Origin: Acidobacteriaceae bacterium
Lineage (GTDB): Bacteria > Acidobacteriota > Terriglobia > Terriglobales > Acidobacteriaceae
NCBI GenBank assembly: GCA_025462885.1
Contig: JAOAPN010000016.1
Span: forward strand, 186,001 to 250,000
DNA: 64,000 nucleotides
Reading direction: 5' to 3'
In this document: in pieces, positions 1-8,420 of the stretch
How the letters are laid out: every line of letters begins with the position of its first letter
How positions within the stretch are numbered: the first letter of the stretch is position 1
Made by a program: the position numbers and the translations under genes
The notes under the pieces: generated by a model
What the model was told of the DNA's origin: nothing
The model's database searches: none
The model's input: the letters and a program-made list of their open reading frames with translations, nothing else

Positions 1-1
1 T

Positions 2-409
2 GCCTATCGAGCCCTCGTCTACGAACACCTGGTCGATCGCCTGCGCAACACCAAAGACGTCGGGCACGTATACCGCGAAGGCGAGACAGGCGGCCAACGG
101 AGCTGCCCGCAGTACACCATCCACATTGCCATCAAAGCCTTCAAGGAAGGAAGCTCCGTCAAGCGTTCCTTCATGGGACCGGTTGGAATGTTCGTTGGAA
201 CCACCCAGATGAAGTTCGACGTCAACTACACCGATGCCTCAGGCACGATCAAAAACAGCGAGCAGATCGCAGCTACGATGCGCGGCGAATCCGAGAGCAC
301 AAACGTCGCAGACCATGTTGCCAAGAATGTCGCCAAGCACTACACCAACCTTCTCAAAAAATCTGAAAAGAGCCCTTCCCCGGCCAAATCAAGCGAACCC
401 ACACTGTAA
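2..409 (+). CDS. Hypothetical protein, C-terminal part (DUF4410-like)
   Basis: The reading frame is open from the window edge to a TAA at 407-409, giving 135 residues with the N-terminus outside the window. The visible part alternates short hydrophobic strands with a glycine-rich turn (GPVGMFVG) and ends in a helix (VADHVAKNVAKHYTNLL) with a basic, proline-rich tail. This resembles the C-terminal half of DUF4410-type envelope proteins, where a ligand-free beta sheet precedes an amphipathic helix. The resemblance is by pattern only. It could equally be an unrelated secreted protein; no catalytic motif is visible. Confidence 0.6.
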   Translation, partial: AYRALVYEHLVDRLRNTKDVGHVYREGETGGQRSCPQYTIHIAIKAFKEGSSVKRSFMGPVGMFVGTTQMKFDVNYTDASGTIKNSEQIAATMRGESESTNVADHVAKNVAKHYTNLLKKSEKSPSPAKSSEPTL

Positions 410-531
410 TGCGGTCAAAGGCGTCGTCCGCCCCTGGAGGCCAGGTGACGGCGTCCTCTGGAAAAGTTCCGGCATGCCTGGAACGAAACAGCGACTTTGC
501 TGTCGAGAATCTGAGCGATAACGGAGAGGAC

Positions 532-705
532 ATGGAATACGATAAAGCGTCTCCTGCAACCGCTGATTCCTGGCTGGAGATGGAACAAAGACTCGCCTCC
601 TTACGCACTCTCGTGTGTGATCTGCTCAAGGCGAATCAGGAACTTCGTCAGGCTCTCCTCAGCGCCAGGCTTGAAAAGACTTGCAACGAACGGATCGGCT
701 CTTGA
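532..705 (+). CDS. Small hypothetical helical protein
   Basis: A 57-residue protein. The ATG at 532 is preceded by GGAGAGGA at a suitable distance, which favours it over an in-frame ATG at 409 that overlaps the previous stop. The central part (MEQRLASLRTLVCDLLKANQELRQALL) has a heptad-like pattern and is probably a coiled coil, so the protein may dimerise. The family is not recognised. It ends just before the TetR-type regulator that follows on the same strand and could be co-transcribed with it. Coding status rests on the ribosome-binding site and the amphipathic helix. Confidence 0.45.
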   Translation: MEYDKASPATADSWLEMEQRLASLRTLVCDLLKANQELRQALLSARLEKTCNERIGS

Positions 706-740
706 ACCCCTATGGGGAGCAAAAGTCCGTATTCAATAGA

Positions 741-1373
741 ATGGGCAAAATGACTGTGACGACCACAAACAAACACGAACTCCGGACCAGAGAGACCCGG
801 GCACTTCTACTCGATGCTGCCAGAACGATCTTCGCGCGGGACGGATACGAAGGATCGGAACTCGGTGAAATTGCTGCCCTCGCCGGCCGCACCAAGGGCG
901 CGATCTACGCGCAATTCAAGAGCAAGGAAGATATCTTTATCGCCCTGGTCGAAGAGACCGTGTGTCGGTACCGAGCCGAGATGCAGGAAAGGCTCGCTCA
1001 ATCGACCACCGTCGCTGGAAACAAGGCGGCCCTTCGAGCCGTGTATCTGCATTCCGCAGAGGACCAGACGTGGTCTCTTCTGTTGCTGGAGTTCAAACTC
1101 TTCGCGATGCGACATCCCGAGTCGAGGCAGAGGCTCAATAACCTCTACGCAGGCTTGTTCTCAGAACATGATGAAGATCGATTTGCCGCCATCCTGGGAC
1201 CCGCCGGTACCAGCGAAGATGCCATAAGCCGCGTCATCGCAGTCGAGGCTCTCCAACCGGTAATCTCCGCCCTGGTCCTCGAAGCCCAAATGAAAGCAAA
1301 TCTCGCCGACAAATGCGTTATGGCGAAAGTGGCAAATCGAATCTTCGACGCCCTGTTTGACGCCCCGGCGTGA
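741..1373 (+). CDS. TetR/AcrR-family transcriptional regulator
   Basis: About 210 residues with the usual TetR layout. The N-terminal helix-turn-helix covers roughly residues 15-60 (LLLDAARTIFARDGYEG, then GRTKGAIYAQFKSKEDIF). A variable all-helical ligand-binding and dimerisation domain follows. The AQF variant replaces the common YHYF/YYHF recognition-helix end. The start is uncertain: ATG 741, ATG 750 and an upstream TTG at 681 are all in frame. I chose 741 because the HTH then begins at a normal distance. Ligand and targets are unknown. The next gene downstream is convergent, so the target is more likely upstream or elsewhere. Confidence 0.85.
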   Translation: MGKMTVTTTNKHELRTRETRALLLDAARTIFARDGYEGSELGEIAALAGRTKGAIYAQFKSKEDIFIALVEETVCRYRAEMQERLAQSTTVAGNKAALRAVYLHSAEDQTWSLLLLEFKLFAMRHPESRQRLNNLYAGLFSEHDEDRFAAILGPAGTSEDAISRVIAVEALQPVISALVLEAQMKANLADKCVMAKVANRIFDALFDAPA

Positions 1374-1697
1374 GCGCAGCATTCAGGACATGCCCGGACC
1401 ACAGCCTCAAAAGCTGTCAACCCCCTGAAATCTGAAAAGGGCCCGTAACTCCACCTCTACCAAGAGAACAAAAATAAATAAAAGTGGCATTTTAGTTTTG
1501 GTCAATTCACTACACTGGAAGTAGAGATCCAGACAGCCGCGGTGAAAGCGCCGGGACTTGCGTTGAGAGGGCAAATCCTGCAACTCAACCTCTGTCAAGA
1601 CTTTAGCCATAACCTCTTTAGATGCAAGACTTTAGCGGACACTATTCACCCTAAACCACTGCATTCATTGACTTTACGCCCCCTCCCCCCCGGGGGG
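1374..1697. other. Intergenic region between convergent genes
   Basis: This 324-bp gap separates the TetR gene from the convergent sugar transporter. It includes an AT-rich stretch around 1465-1510 that differs from the surrounding GC-rich DNA. At its right edge a run of seven C then six G (1685-1697) abuts the transporter stop codon and could fold into a tight hairpin. I see no gene or RNA here. Confidence 0.4.
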
Positions 1698-3035
1698 CTA
1701 AGCCGCTATCGGCGCAGGATCAATCTCCGGCCGGCGCGAAGCAATCAAGCCATACACTGCGATGTAGACATAGCAGATCGCCGGAATCACAAAGGCATGC
1801 TGCACCCCGACGATGTCCGCCAGGTGGCCCTCCGCCAGCGGCAATAACGCTCCGCCGACAATCGCCGCGACCATCAGGCTCGAGCCCTTGCCAGTCAGTT
1901 CGCCCAGCCCGGCCAGGCCCAGCGTAAAGATGCTCGGGAACATGATCGAGTTGAAAAACCCGATCGCGATCACGCTGTACATTGCCACATTGCCGTGGGT
2001 CAGCATCGTGGTCACTACCAGCGCGCACGCGATCAGCGCCGCACCAGCCAGCGCTCGCCCGGTGCTCACAAACCGCAGCACATAGGACCCGATGAACCGG
2101 CCGACCATCGCACCGCCCCAGTAGAACGAAACGTAGTGCGCGGCAGACCTTTCGGTCAGATTTCCAATCTGCGGAAGACCAAGATAGTTAATCAGGAAGC
2201 TTCCGATCGAAACCTCGGCCCCGACATAAACGAAGATCCCCAACGCTCCCATCAGCAGGTAGGGATGCTTCCAGATGCCGCCATGCACAGCGGTCTCGCC
2301 CAGTTCGCCCGGACGAAAGTCCCGCGTAAAGTCGGTCGTCGGCAACTTGATCAGCGCAATGGCGACCGCCAGAGCCAGCAGCATCAGCGCAATCCCAAGA
2401 TACGGCAGCCGCACCGATGAAGCCTGCTGCGCCCGATACACCTGCAGCGCTTCCGCCGAAAACGACTTCAGCCTCTCCGGACTCGCCTGCACCGCACCAA
2501 GAATCAGCGCCCCGCCAAAGAACGGAGCGATCGTCGTTCCAAAAGAATTGAACGCCTGGGCAAGATTCAAACGGCTCGCGGCAGTCGCCTGCGGCCCGAG
2601 ATTCGTAACGTAGGGGTTCGCCGAGACCTGCAGACACGTAATGCCCGCAGCCAGAATCACCAGCGCGGAAAGGAACAGCCCGAAAGAAGCAGTCGTTGCA
2701 GCCGGCAGAAACAGCAACGCTCCGGCTGCCATCACGACCAGCCCGATCACCATCGTCTGTTTGTATCCGCGCCACTCCACCAGCTTGCCCGAGGGCAGCG
2801 CAAAGATGAAGTACGACGAGAAGAACGCAAACTGCACCAGCAGTGCCTGTCCATAGTTCAGACTGAAGATGCCCTTCAGGTGCGGAATCAGAATGTCATT
2901 GAGACACGTCAGAAAGCCCCACATGAAGAAAAGCACGGTCGCAATACTCATAGCCCGAACATCGGTGGACTGCGGATCGCGCGAGAGAGAGGTCTGTTGC
3001 TGAAGGGACGAGATCAATGGATGTACCTGCCTCAT
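1698..3035 (-). CDS. FucP/GluP-type MFS sugar transporter
   Basis: A 445-residue major facilitator protein with about twelve hydrophobic segments. The first segment carries the family signature FFMWGFLTCLNDILIPHLK, typical of the L-fucose:proton symporter (FucP) and glucose/galactose transporter (GluP) branch. Conserved ANPYV and NLAQAFNSFG stretches follow at the middle of the N-domain. It probably imports a monosaccharide with protons across the inner membrane. The ATG at 3035 was chosen over an upstream in-frame ATG at 3077 because the longer form adds a polar Trp-rich stretch unlike the family. It is divergent from a HAD sugar phosphatase, about 90 bp apart. The exact substrate cannot be read from sequence. 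Confidence 0.9.
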   Translation of the reverse strand: MRQVHPLISSLQQQTSLSRDPQSTDVRAMSIATVLFFMWGFLTCLNDILIPHLKGIFSLNYGQALLVQFAFFSSYFIFALPSGKLVEWRGYKQTMVIGLVVMAAGALLFLPAATTASFGLFLSALVILAAGITCLQVSANPYVTNLGPQATAASRLNLAQAFNSFGTTIAPFFGGALILGAVQASPERLKSFSAEALQVYRAQQASSVRLPYLGIALMLLALAVAIALIKLPTTDFTRDFRPGELGETAVHGGIWKHPYLLMGALGIFVYVGAEVSIGSFLINYLGLPQIGNLTERSAAHYVSFYWGGAMVGRFIGSYVLRFVSTGRALAGAALIACALVVTTMLTHGNVAMYSVIAIGFFNSIMFPSIFTLGLAGLGELTGKGSSLMVAAIVGGALLPLAEGHLADIVGVQHAFVIPAICYVYIAVYGLIASRRPEIDPAPIAA

Positions 3036-3126
3036 TATCAGATGCGCGGCCCACGGAGTCCACTCACAACCCGCCAATTAACACCGCCGCGCTTCGATAC
3101 ACCCACACTTAAGCGAACATAGAAGC

Positions 3127-3729
3127 ATGCCCATTCCGCTTCCCGAAGGACCGTTCCGCGCCTACCTCTTCGACTGCGACGGAACCATCGTCGACTCGAT
3201 GCCGCTCCATTACGTCGCCTGGGTCAAGGCTCTCGCCGAACACAACTGCGACTTCCCCGAAGCTCTCTTCTACTCCTGGGGCGGAATGCCCGCTGACGAA
3301 GCCATCGCCACGCTCAACACCCGCTACAACCTCACCATGCCGATTCAGGAAGTCGCCGACCGCAAAGAAGCGCTCTATTACGAGCTCCTGCCTCAGCTCC
3401 AGGCCGTCCCCGAGGTGCTCGAACACATCCACCTCAGCCACGGAAAGCTTCCCTTCGCCGTCGTCTCCGGCAGCACCCGCGAGTCCGTCACCAAATCGCT
3501 CGAAACCCTTGGCATCCTCAACCTCTTCGAGACCCTGGTCTGCGCTGGCGACTACACCAACTCCAAGCCCGATCCCGAGCCCTTCCTCCTCGCCGCGCAA
3601 CGCCTCGGCGTCTCCCCCGAAACCTGCCTCGTCTTCGAAGACACCGATCTGGGGATTCAAGCCGCAACCACCGCCGGAATGGCGTCGATCAAAATCCTTC
3701 AACCCTGGGAGCGCGCTCCGGCACGATAA
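3127..3729 (+). CDS. HAD-superfamily sugar phosphatase, beta-phosphoglucomutase/YqaB-like
   Basis: A 200-residue haloacid dehalogenase-type phosphatase. The nucleophile motif FDCDGTIVDS has Asp16 and Asp18. The cap helix follows at residues 24-85, then motif II SGST near residue 116, motif III lysine K147 in NSKPDPEPF, and the Mg-binding acids of motif IV in VFEDTDLG (E171, D172, D174). Cap and motif spacing fit beta-phosphoglucomutase and the fructose-1-phosphatase YqaB. Reaction: dephosphorylation or intramolecular phosphate transfer of a hexose phosphate in the cytoplasm. Its divergent neighbour is a monosaccharide permease, consistent with a sugar-entry function. Confidence 0.87.
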   Translation: MPIPLPEGPFRAYLFDCDGTIVDSMPLHYVAWVKALAEHNCDFPEALFYSWGGMPADEAIATLNTRYNLTMPIQEVADRKEALYYELLPQLQAVPEVLEHIHLSHGKLPFAVVSGSTRESVTKSLETLGILNLFETLVCAGDYTNSKPDPEPFLLAAQRLGVSPETCLVFEDTDLGIQAATTAGMASIKILQPWERAPAR

Positions 3730-3780
3730 GCCGCACCGAACGGCTTACCAATAGCGAGGGAATCACGGACCTCGGCGAGC

Positions 3781-3873
3781 GTTATATCTTCGCCGGTGTG
3801 GTTAAATTCAAAGGATATTTGGAAGGGCACACCTGAAGATGTGCCCTTCCATAGGCTATATGTCGATACTGCC
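3781..3873. repeat. Dispersed repeat family R2, copy a (5'-truncated)
   Basis: Shares with other intergenic copies the order TTCGCCGG, a TTCAAAGG core, a hairpin built from GAAGGGCACACC and GATGTGCCCTTCC arms, and a terminal GTCGATACTGCC (3862-3873). The left inverted terminus seen in copies b, c and e is not recognisable here. It lies between the HAD gene and the flippase gene and has no coding content. Confidence 0.7.
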
Positions 3874-3968
3874 AGTCCCGTCTCGAAAAAATTCAAACCA
3901 GCATAGACTCAATCTGGGACTAACGCCCAAAAGCCACGACCCCTTCGCGCAGCAAAGGACGTTTTTTC

Positions 3969-5363
3969 ATGGATAGCACCACCAAGCGGCGCCTCCTCTT
4001 CAGCTTCATCACGAATTGGATCAGCAAACTCGCGAACACCATCATCCAGCTCATCCAGGTCCCCGTCTTTCTCCACTTCTGGAGCGTTCCACTTTACGGC
4101 GAATGGATGATCGTCAACTCCATCCCTGCCTACCTGAGCTTTTCGAACATCGGGTTCGGATCCGTCGCCGGGAACGAGATGACCATGATGGTCGCGCGTG
4201 AGGACCGCGAAGGTGCGCTGCGCGTCTTCCAAAGTTGCTGGTGGCTGATCGCCATCATTTGTTCCGCCACCATCCTGCTGCTGAGCGGAGCCCTGTACGC
4301 ACTCCCCGCGTCGCGTATGCTGCGACTCACCAATCTCGGCGAGTCGGATACCAAGTGGATCATCTTCTACCTCGGCGTCGCCGTGCTGCTCGGGCAGTTG
4401 GAACAGCTCCTCCAATCCGCGTACCGCTGCATCGGACGCTACTCCTACGGCTCCATCCTCAAGAGCACCTTCATGCTCATCGCGTTCGGATGCATGATGA
4501 TTCCGGTCGCTCTCGGCGGCGGCCCACGCGTCACGGCATTGGTCTTTGCCGGCGCCAACGTCTTCTTCACCGTGCTCCTCTGCTTTCTGGTCAAACGCGA
4601 TATCCCCTGGATGGAGTTCGGCTGGAAGCACGCCAGCGTCGCGGAGATCCGCAAGCTCGTCCGTCCCGCAGTCGCCTTCATGGGCTTTCCCATCGGCAAC
4701 GCTCTCAACCTGCAGGGAACCCTGCTCGCCGTCGGCTACGCACTGGGGCCGACGGACGTCGTCATCTTCGGCACCGCACGTACCGTCTCCCGCGTCGCCC
4801 TGCAGATGGTCCAGATGGTCAATAGCACCTTCGAGCCGGAGATGACCATCGCCTTCGGAGCGCACAACATCGCCCTGACGCGCACCCTGCACCGACGCGC
4901 CGTGCAGCTTGCCCTGATCGTCGCCGTGCTGATCGTGGCGGCCATGATGCTGTTCGGCCCGTGGTTCCTGAGCCACTGGAGCGGTGGCCACGTTCCGCCG
5001 AGCCGCGCCCTGCTCTCGATCCTGCTGCTGGTGGTGGTGTTCTACGCCCTGTGGTCCACCAGCTCGACGCTGCTCACCTCGACCAACCAGCACCAGAAGC
5101 TGGCCGCCTACTATATCGTCGCCACCAGCATTACCTGCATCCTCTGCTACCTTTTCGCCCGCTGGTTTGGCCTGCTGGCGGCCGCCGGATCGCTGCTGAT
5201 CTCCGAAGCCATCATGAACATCTACGTTCTACCCGCCTGCCTCGGGATCGCCCAGGATACCTGGCCAGCCTTCCTCGCCAGCATGGGCCACTATCCCGAG
5301 TCGCTCCGGCCCGCAGCACTCCTGACCCGCTTTCGCCGCCCGAAACCCCAGCTCGAGGGCTAA
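3969..5363 (+). CDS. Polysaccharide flippase-like membrane protein (Wzx/MATE fold)
   Basis: 464 residues with many long hydrophobic segments spread over the whole length and short polar loops, as in lipid-linked polysaccharide export proteins of the MOP superfamily. The N-terminal amphipathic part (FSFITNWISKLANTIIQL) and VPLYGEWMIVNSIPAYLSF resemble the first two helices of Wzx/PST transporters. It would flip an undecaprenyl-linked glycan across the inner membrane. No glycosyltransferase genes flank it, so it stands alone here, which is unusual for a Wzx gene. It has a basic C-terminal tail. Family-level call only. Confidence 0.8.
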   Translation: MDSTTKRRLLFSFITNWISKLANTIIQLIQVPVFLHFWSVPLYGEWMIVNSIPAYLSFSNIGFGSVAGNEMTMMVAREDREGALRVFQSCWWLIAIICSATILLLSGALYALPASRMLRLTNLGESDTKWIIFYLGVAVLLGQLEQLLQSAYRCIGRYSYGSILKSTFMLIAFGCMMIPVALGGGPRVTALVFAGANVFFTVLLCFLVKRDIPWMEFGWKHASVAEIRKLVRPAVAFMGFPIGNALNLQGTLLAVGYALGPTDVVIFGTARTVSRVALQMVQMVNSTFEPEMTIAFGAHNIALTRTLHRRAVQLALIVAVLIVAAMMLFGPWFLSHWSGGHVPPSRALLSILLLVVVFYALWSTSSTLLTSTNQHQKLAAYYIVATSITCILCYLFARWFGLLAAAGSLLISEAIMNIYVLPACLGIAQDTWPAFLASMGHYPESLRPAALLTRFRRPKPQLEG

Positions 5364-5389
5364 TTCGCCAGCGCCGCAAAAGAAGTTCG

Positions 5390-5422
5390 TTGCGACGAAG
5401 TTATAACGGGCGTTATACTTCG
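5390..5422 (+). promoter_or_regulatory. Promoter with embedded operator palindrome for the AbrB-Doc pair
   Basis: An imperfect inverted repeat (left arm CGAAGTTATAAC at 5396-5407, right arm GTTATACTTCG at 5412-5422, one bulged base) lies directly before the antitoxin ATG at 5432. It overlaps a good -10 (TATACT, 5414-5419) with a -35-like TTGCGA at 5390-5395, spacing 18. This is the arrangement expected for autorepression by the antitoxin. A start site 7 nt after the -10 would leave only about 6 nt of leader. Confidence 0.6.
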
Positions 5423-5431
5423 GAGAAGCCT

Positions 5432-5659
5432 ATGGCAAACACGGTCAAAATCACGACAATCGGCAACTCCGCTGGCATCATTCTGCCAAAGGAGACCCTT
5501 GCGCGACTCAACATCGAAAAGGGCGATCAGCTTTATGTGACCGATACTCCAAACGGGGTAGAGCTCAGTGTGTATCGTTCCGACTTCGCCGAGACCATCG
5601 AAGCCGCACGTAAAGTGATGCGCGAGAATCGCGACGTCCTCCGGCGGCTCGCTGAGTGA
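5432..5659 (+). CDS. AbrB/MazE-family antitoxin (SpoVT-AbrB swapped-hairpin DNA-binding)
   Basis: A 75-residue protein. Residues 1-45 form a classical AbrB/MazE beta-hairpin domain: VKITTIGNSAGIILPKETL, then LNIEKGDQLYV. The rest is a helical, acidic/basic tail (FAETIEAARKVMRENRDVL) that would wrap the toxin. GGAG lies 6 nt before the ATG. The stop codon TGA overlaps the GTG start of the Doc toxin (GTGA), so the two are translationally coupled. It should neutralise Doc and repress its own promoter through the palindrome just upstream. The Doc partner is usually Phd; an AbrB-type antitoxin with Doc is a recognised but less common pairing. Confidence 0.88.
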   Translation: MANTVKITTIGNSAGIILPKETLARLNIEKGDQLYVTDTPNGVELSVYRSDFAETIEAARKVMRENRDVLRRLAE

Positions 5660-6060
5660 GCGAGCCCAGATGGATCGGAAACGAAGAAGCCCGCATTATC
5701 CACCAGATGCAGCTCGCCGAGCACGGAGGGGCATCAGGAATTCGCGATATAGGCCTCTTCGAATCTGCAATGGATCGCCCTAAGAATGTCTTCGCATACG
5801 CGGATCCCCCTCCATCTCTCTTTCAACTCGCGGCTGCCTATGCCTTCGGGCTCGCCAAGAACCACCCGTTCGTAGACGGCAACAAACGCACCGCCCTGGT
5901 TGTCTGCCTGACGTTTCTCCTGCTCAACGGTTTTACTCTTACTGCAACGCAAGAGTCTCGTTATCTCACCTTCTACGCCCTCGCATCGGGTGAAATCTCA
6001 GAAGCGGAACTTGCCATCTGGCTGCAACAGAATGTAGTTCCACCTTCCCCAGCGCACTAA
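5656..6060 (+). CDS. Doc-type (Fic-fold) death-on-curing toxin
   Basis: 134 residues with the Fic-superfamily core motif HPFVDGNKRT at residues 70-79. This contains the catalytic His70, Asp74, Asn76, Lys77 and Arg78. Doc proteins phosphorylate elongation factor Tu and stop translation, whereas larger Fic proteins AMPylate; length and motif fit Doc. The N-terminal helix ARIIHQMQLAEHGG also matches Doc. GTG start at 5656 overlaps the antitoxin stop by four bases. All catalytic positions look intact, so the pair is probably active. A small Cys-containing gene starts 19 bp downstream and may be co-transcribed. Confidence 0.9.
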   Translation: MSEPRWIGNEEARIIHQMQLAEHGGASGIRDIGLFESAMDRPKNVFAYADPPPSLFQLAAAYAFGLAKNHPFVDGNKRTALVVCLTFLLLNGFTLTATQESRYLTFYALASGEISEAELAIWLQQNVVPPSPAH

Positions 6061-6079
6061 ACGCCACGAAAGCTACAGC

Positions 6080-6334
6080 ATGACCCGCCACCAGACCACA
6101 GACCCCGGATATCGCAACAAACACGGCCAGATCGTAGTCTCCCGCACCGGATTTCCCTCCGAATCCTTCCCCGGACAGACGATTTACCACCTCCGTTGCT
6201 CCCATTGCGGGCACGACTACGGCTCCGCCGGCAAAGATATTCACCTCCGTCGCTGCCCGCGCCACCAGGACGGGACCAAGGGCGAGACGCTGCGGGACCC
6301 TGCGCCGAATCTTTTTGGCACAGAGCCCGTCTAA
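6080..6334 (+). CDS. Small putative zinc-binding protein
   Basis: 84 residues. The centre has a CSHCG knuckle at about residues 40-44 followed by HLRRC and RH, which together could bind one zinc ion. The beginning (GYRNKHGQIVVSRTGFPS) recalls small conserved proteins that accompany toxin or repair genes, but I do not recognise a named family. It starts 19 bp after the Doc toxin and on the same strand, so a third-gene role in that operon is possible. It is followed by rpoD after about 210 bp. Function unknown. Confidence 0.6.
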   Translation: MTRHQTTDPGYRNKHGQIVVSRTGFPSESFPGQTIYHLRCSHCGHDYGSAGKDIHLRRCPRHQDGTKGETLRDPAPNLFGTEPV

Positions 6335-6543
6335 AGAATTGTGGTATTCTGTGATTCGCTGGGGACGTGCGCCTTCGAATGCCCTGACCTTTCCTAAGGT
6401 TCCGGCTGGCCAACGCGGTCTTAACCGCTACCTGCTCCCCGCCCATTACGCAACAACCAAGGGATTAGTCCGCTTGAATACCGAGCAATTGCTAGCGCGG
6501 GCAGCCCAAATACCAGAAATTTTCCGCAGGAGTGCGCATCGCC

Positions 6544-8250
6544 GTGGCTGAAGAAATTGACAAGTACGAAGACGACATTGAGAAGCTGATCGATACAGGC
6601 AAAGAAAAGGGTTATCTCACCTATGGCGAGGTCAACGACCTCCTCCCCGGTGACATTACGACCCCCGACGACCTGGACGATCTTCTCACCACCATCAACA
6701 CGCAGGGCATCGACGTCGGCAACGAAGACCGCATGTCGAGCCGCGATGCCTACGAGCCCGAGGCAGGCGAAGAGTCCGACGACGTCGAACTCGATCTCTC
6801 CCCCGGTACGCTGGAGAAGACGAACGACCCCGTCCGCATGTACCTGCGCGAAATGGGTACGGTTCCCCTGCTCACCCGCGAGGGCGAAGTCGAGATCGCC
6901 AAGCGCATCGAGCGTGGCCAGCTTCGCGTCATGAAGGCCATCTCCCGTTCGCCGATCGTCATCCGTGAGATCGTCGGCCTGGGCGAAGACCTGCGTCGCG
7001 GCGTCCGCAACATCAAGGAAGTGGTCACCTTTGACGAGGAAGAGCTCACCGAAGAGATCCTCCAGGCTCGCGTTCGCGCGACCGCCGGGCGTATTGACGT
7101 CATCGTCAAGCACCAGAAGAAGATTCAGGGGCTGCAGGAAAAGCTCGACGCCCCGGCCGGTAAGGACGCCAGGGCGAAGTCCAAGGATCAGCGTAAGCAC
7201 CGCTGGCTGATTGGCCGCGAGCATGTCTTCATCAATCGCATTATCCGCGAGCTGAAGTACACCAACGGCGAGAAGAAGCGCCTGCTCGACAAGGTCAACA
7301 AGACGGTCGACGCGATGCGTACGCTCGAGCGCCAGATCAAATCGCTCGACGCTAAGTACGAGGCCAGCAAGTCCGAAGAGCTGCGCAAGGAGTACAAGCG
7401 TCAGCAGAAGAACTGCCGCATCGATCTCGAACGCGTCGAAACGGACGCCGGCATCTCGCTCGCCGACCTCAAGCGCACCCAGCGCGAGATGGTCCAGGGC
7501 GATATGGACGCAGAGCGTGCCAAGCGCGAGCTGATCGAGGCCAACCTTCGCCTCGTCGTCTCGATCGCGAAGAAGTACACCAACCGCGGACTGCAGTTCC
7601 TCGACCTGATCCAGGAAGGCAACATCGGTTTGATGAAGGCCGTGGACAAGTTCGAATACCGTCGCGGTTACAAATTCTCGACCTATGCCACCTGGTGGAT
7701 CCGTCAGGCCATCACCCGCGCCATTGCGGACCAGGCTCGCACGATCCGTATCCCGGTGCACATGATCGAGACCATCAACAAGCTGATCCGCACCAGCCGT
7801 CAATTGGTGCAGGAACTCGGTCGCGAAGCCTCGTCGGAAGAGATCGCGCGCCGCATGGACATCCCGGTCGCGAAGGTCCGCAAGGTCCTCAAGATCGCGC
7901 AGGAGCCCATCTCGCTCGAGACTCCCATTGGAGAAGAGGAAGACTCGCACCTTGGAGACTTCATCGAAGACCGCATGGCCGTCAGCCCCTCGGACGCCGT
8001 GATCTCGGTCAACCTGAAGGAGTACACGTCTCAAGTGCTTCGGACTCTAACGCCAAGGGAAGAGCGTGTCATCAAGATGCGCTTCGGCCTCGAAGACGGC
8101 TCCGAACACACGCTCGAAGAGGTCGGCCAGTCGTTCCAGGTCACCCGCGAACGCATCCGCCAGATCGAAGCCAAGGCACTCCGCAAGCTCCGTCATCCAA
8201 GCCGCAGCCGCAAGCTGAAGGCCTTCGTCGACGGCGTCAAAGAGATGTAG
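6544..8250 (+). CDS. rpoD: RNA polymerase primary sigma factor RpoD
   Basis: 568 residues with the full primary-sigma domain order. Region 1.1 is N-terminal (EKLIDTGKEKGYLTYGEVNDLL), followed by region 1.2 (DPVRMYLREMG), an acidic/basic non-conserved stretch, and region 2 with the core-binding IAKKYTNRGLQFLDLIQEGN and the -10-reading YATWWIRQAITRAIADQ. Region 3 is HMIETINKL, and region 4 carries the -35-reading helix (TLEEVGQSFQVTRERIRQIE). It directs housekeeping transcription. GTG at 6544 is preceded by AGGAG at 6528-6532 and is preferred over GTG 6532, which overlaps that site. It is not accompanied by dnaG, its usual neighbour. A strong hairpin terminator follows. Confidence 0.97.
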   Translation: MAEEIDKYEDDIEKLIDTGKEKGYLTYGEVNDLLPGDITTPDDLDDLLTTINTQGIDVGNEDRMSSRDAYEPEAGEESDDVELDLSPGTLEKTNDPVRMYLREMGTVPLLTREGEVEIAKRIERGQLRVMKAISRSPIVIREIVGLGEDLRRGVRNIKEVVTFDEEELTEEILQARVRATAGRIDVIVKHQKKIQGLQEKLDAPAGKDARAKSKDQRKHRWLIGREHVFINRIIRELKYTNGEKKRLLDKVNKTVDAMRTLERQIKSLDAKYEASKSEELRKEYKRQQKNCRIDLERVETDAGISLADLKRTQREMVQGDMDAERAKRELIEANLRLVVSIAKKYTNRGLQFLDLIQEGNIGLMKAVDKFEYRRGYKFSTYATWWIRQAITRAIADQARTIRIPVHMIETINKLIRTSRQLVQELGREASSEEIARRMDIPVAKVRKVLKIAQEPISLETPIGEEEDSHLGDFIEDRMAVSPSDAVISVNLKEYTSQVLRTLTPREERVIKMRFGLEDGSEHTLEEVGQSFQVTRERIRQIEAKALRKLRHPSRSRKLKAFVDGVKEM

Positions 8251-8270
8251 TCTGCACTTTTGAGATAAAA

Positions 8271-8301
8271 GAAAAGCCCAACCGAACCGGTTGGGCTTTT
8301 C
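8271..8301 (+). terminator. Rho-independent-type terminator of rpoD
   Basis: Perfect 14-bp stem (GAAAAGCCCAACCG and its complement) with a 3-nt loop, 20 bp after the rpoD stop. The descending arm ends in CTTTTC, a short T-run. Confidence 0.85.
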
Positions 8302-8319
8302 TCTTGCAGACAATAAGTT

Positions 8320-8405
8320 GTAAAGCCGTTTCCCTAACGCGAAGCGTCCAATACCCTACGAAGTAGCGCCCGCCCGGCGTTAGGGCGCCTTAGTACTTGT
8401 CTTAA
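8320..8405. repeat. Dispersed repeat family R1, copy a
   Basis: Carries the R1 core TAACGCGAAGCGTCCAATA and the terminal GGCGTTAGGGCGCC...GTACTTGTCTT. CCCTAACGC (8332-8340) and GCGTTAGGG (8378-8386) are exact inverted complements, so the element can fold into a long hairpin. Related copies occur at about 20945, 29593, 48690 (inverted) and 55862. Confidence 0.75.
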
Positions 8406-8420
8406 ATCCGCTCTAAAGAA

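Noticed and set aside
3909..5093. Long minus-strand open frame opposite the flippase
   Set aside because: The composition is Gly/Glu/His/Asp-rich and repetitive; the plus strand encodes a coherent membrane protein.
6315..6551. Small plus-strand frame just before rpoD
   Set aside because: It lacks a ribosome-binding site and overlaps both the preceding Cys protein and the rpoD start; it is more likely leader sequence.
6421..8034. Long minus-strand open frame opposite rpoD
   Set aside because: Shadow of the conserved sigma-factor gene; no domain or start signal of its own.
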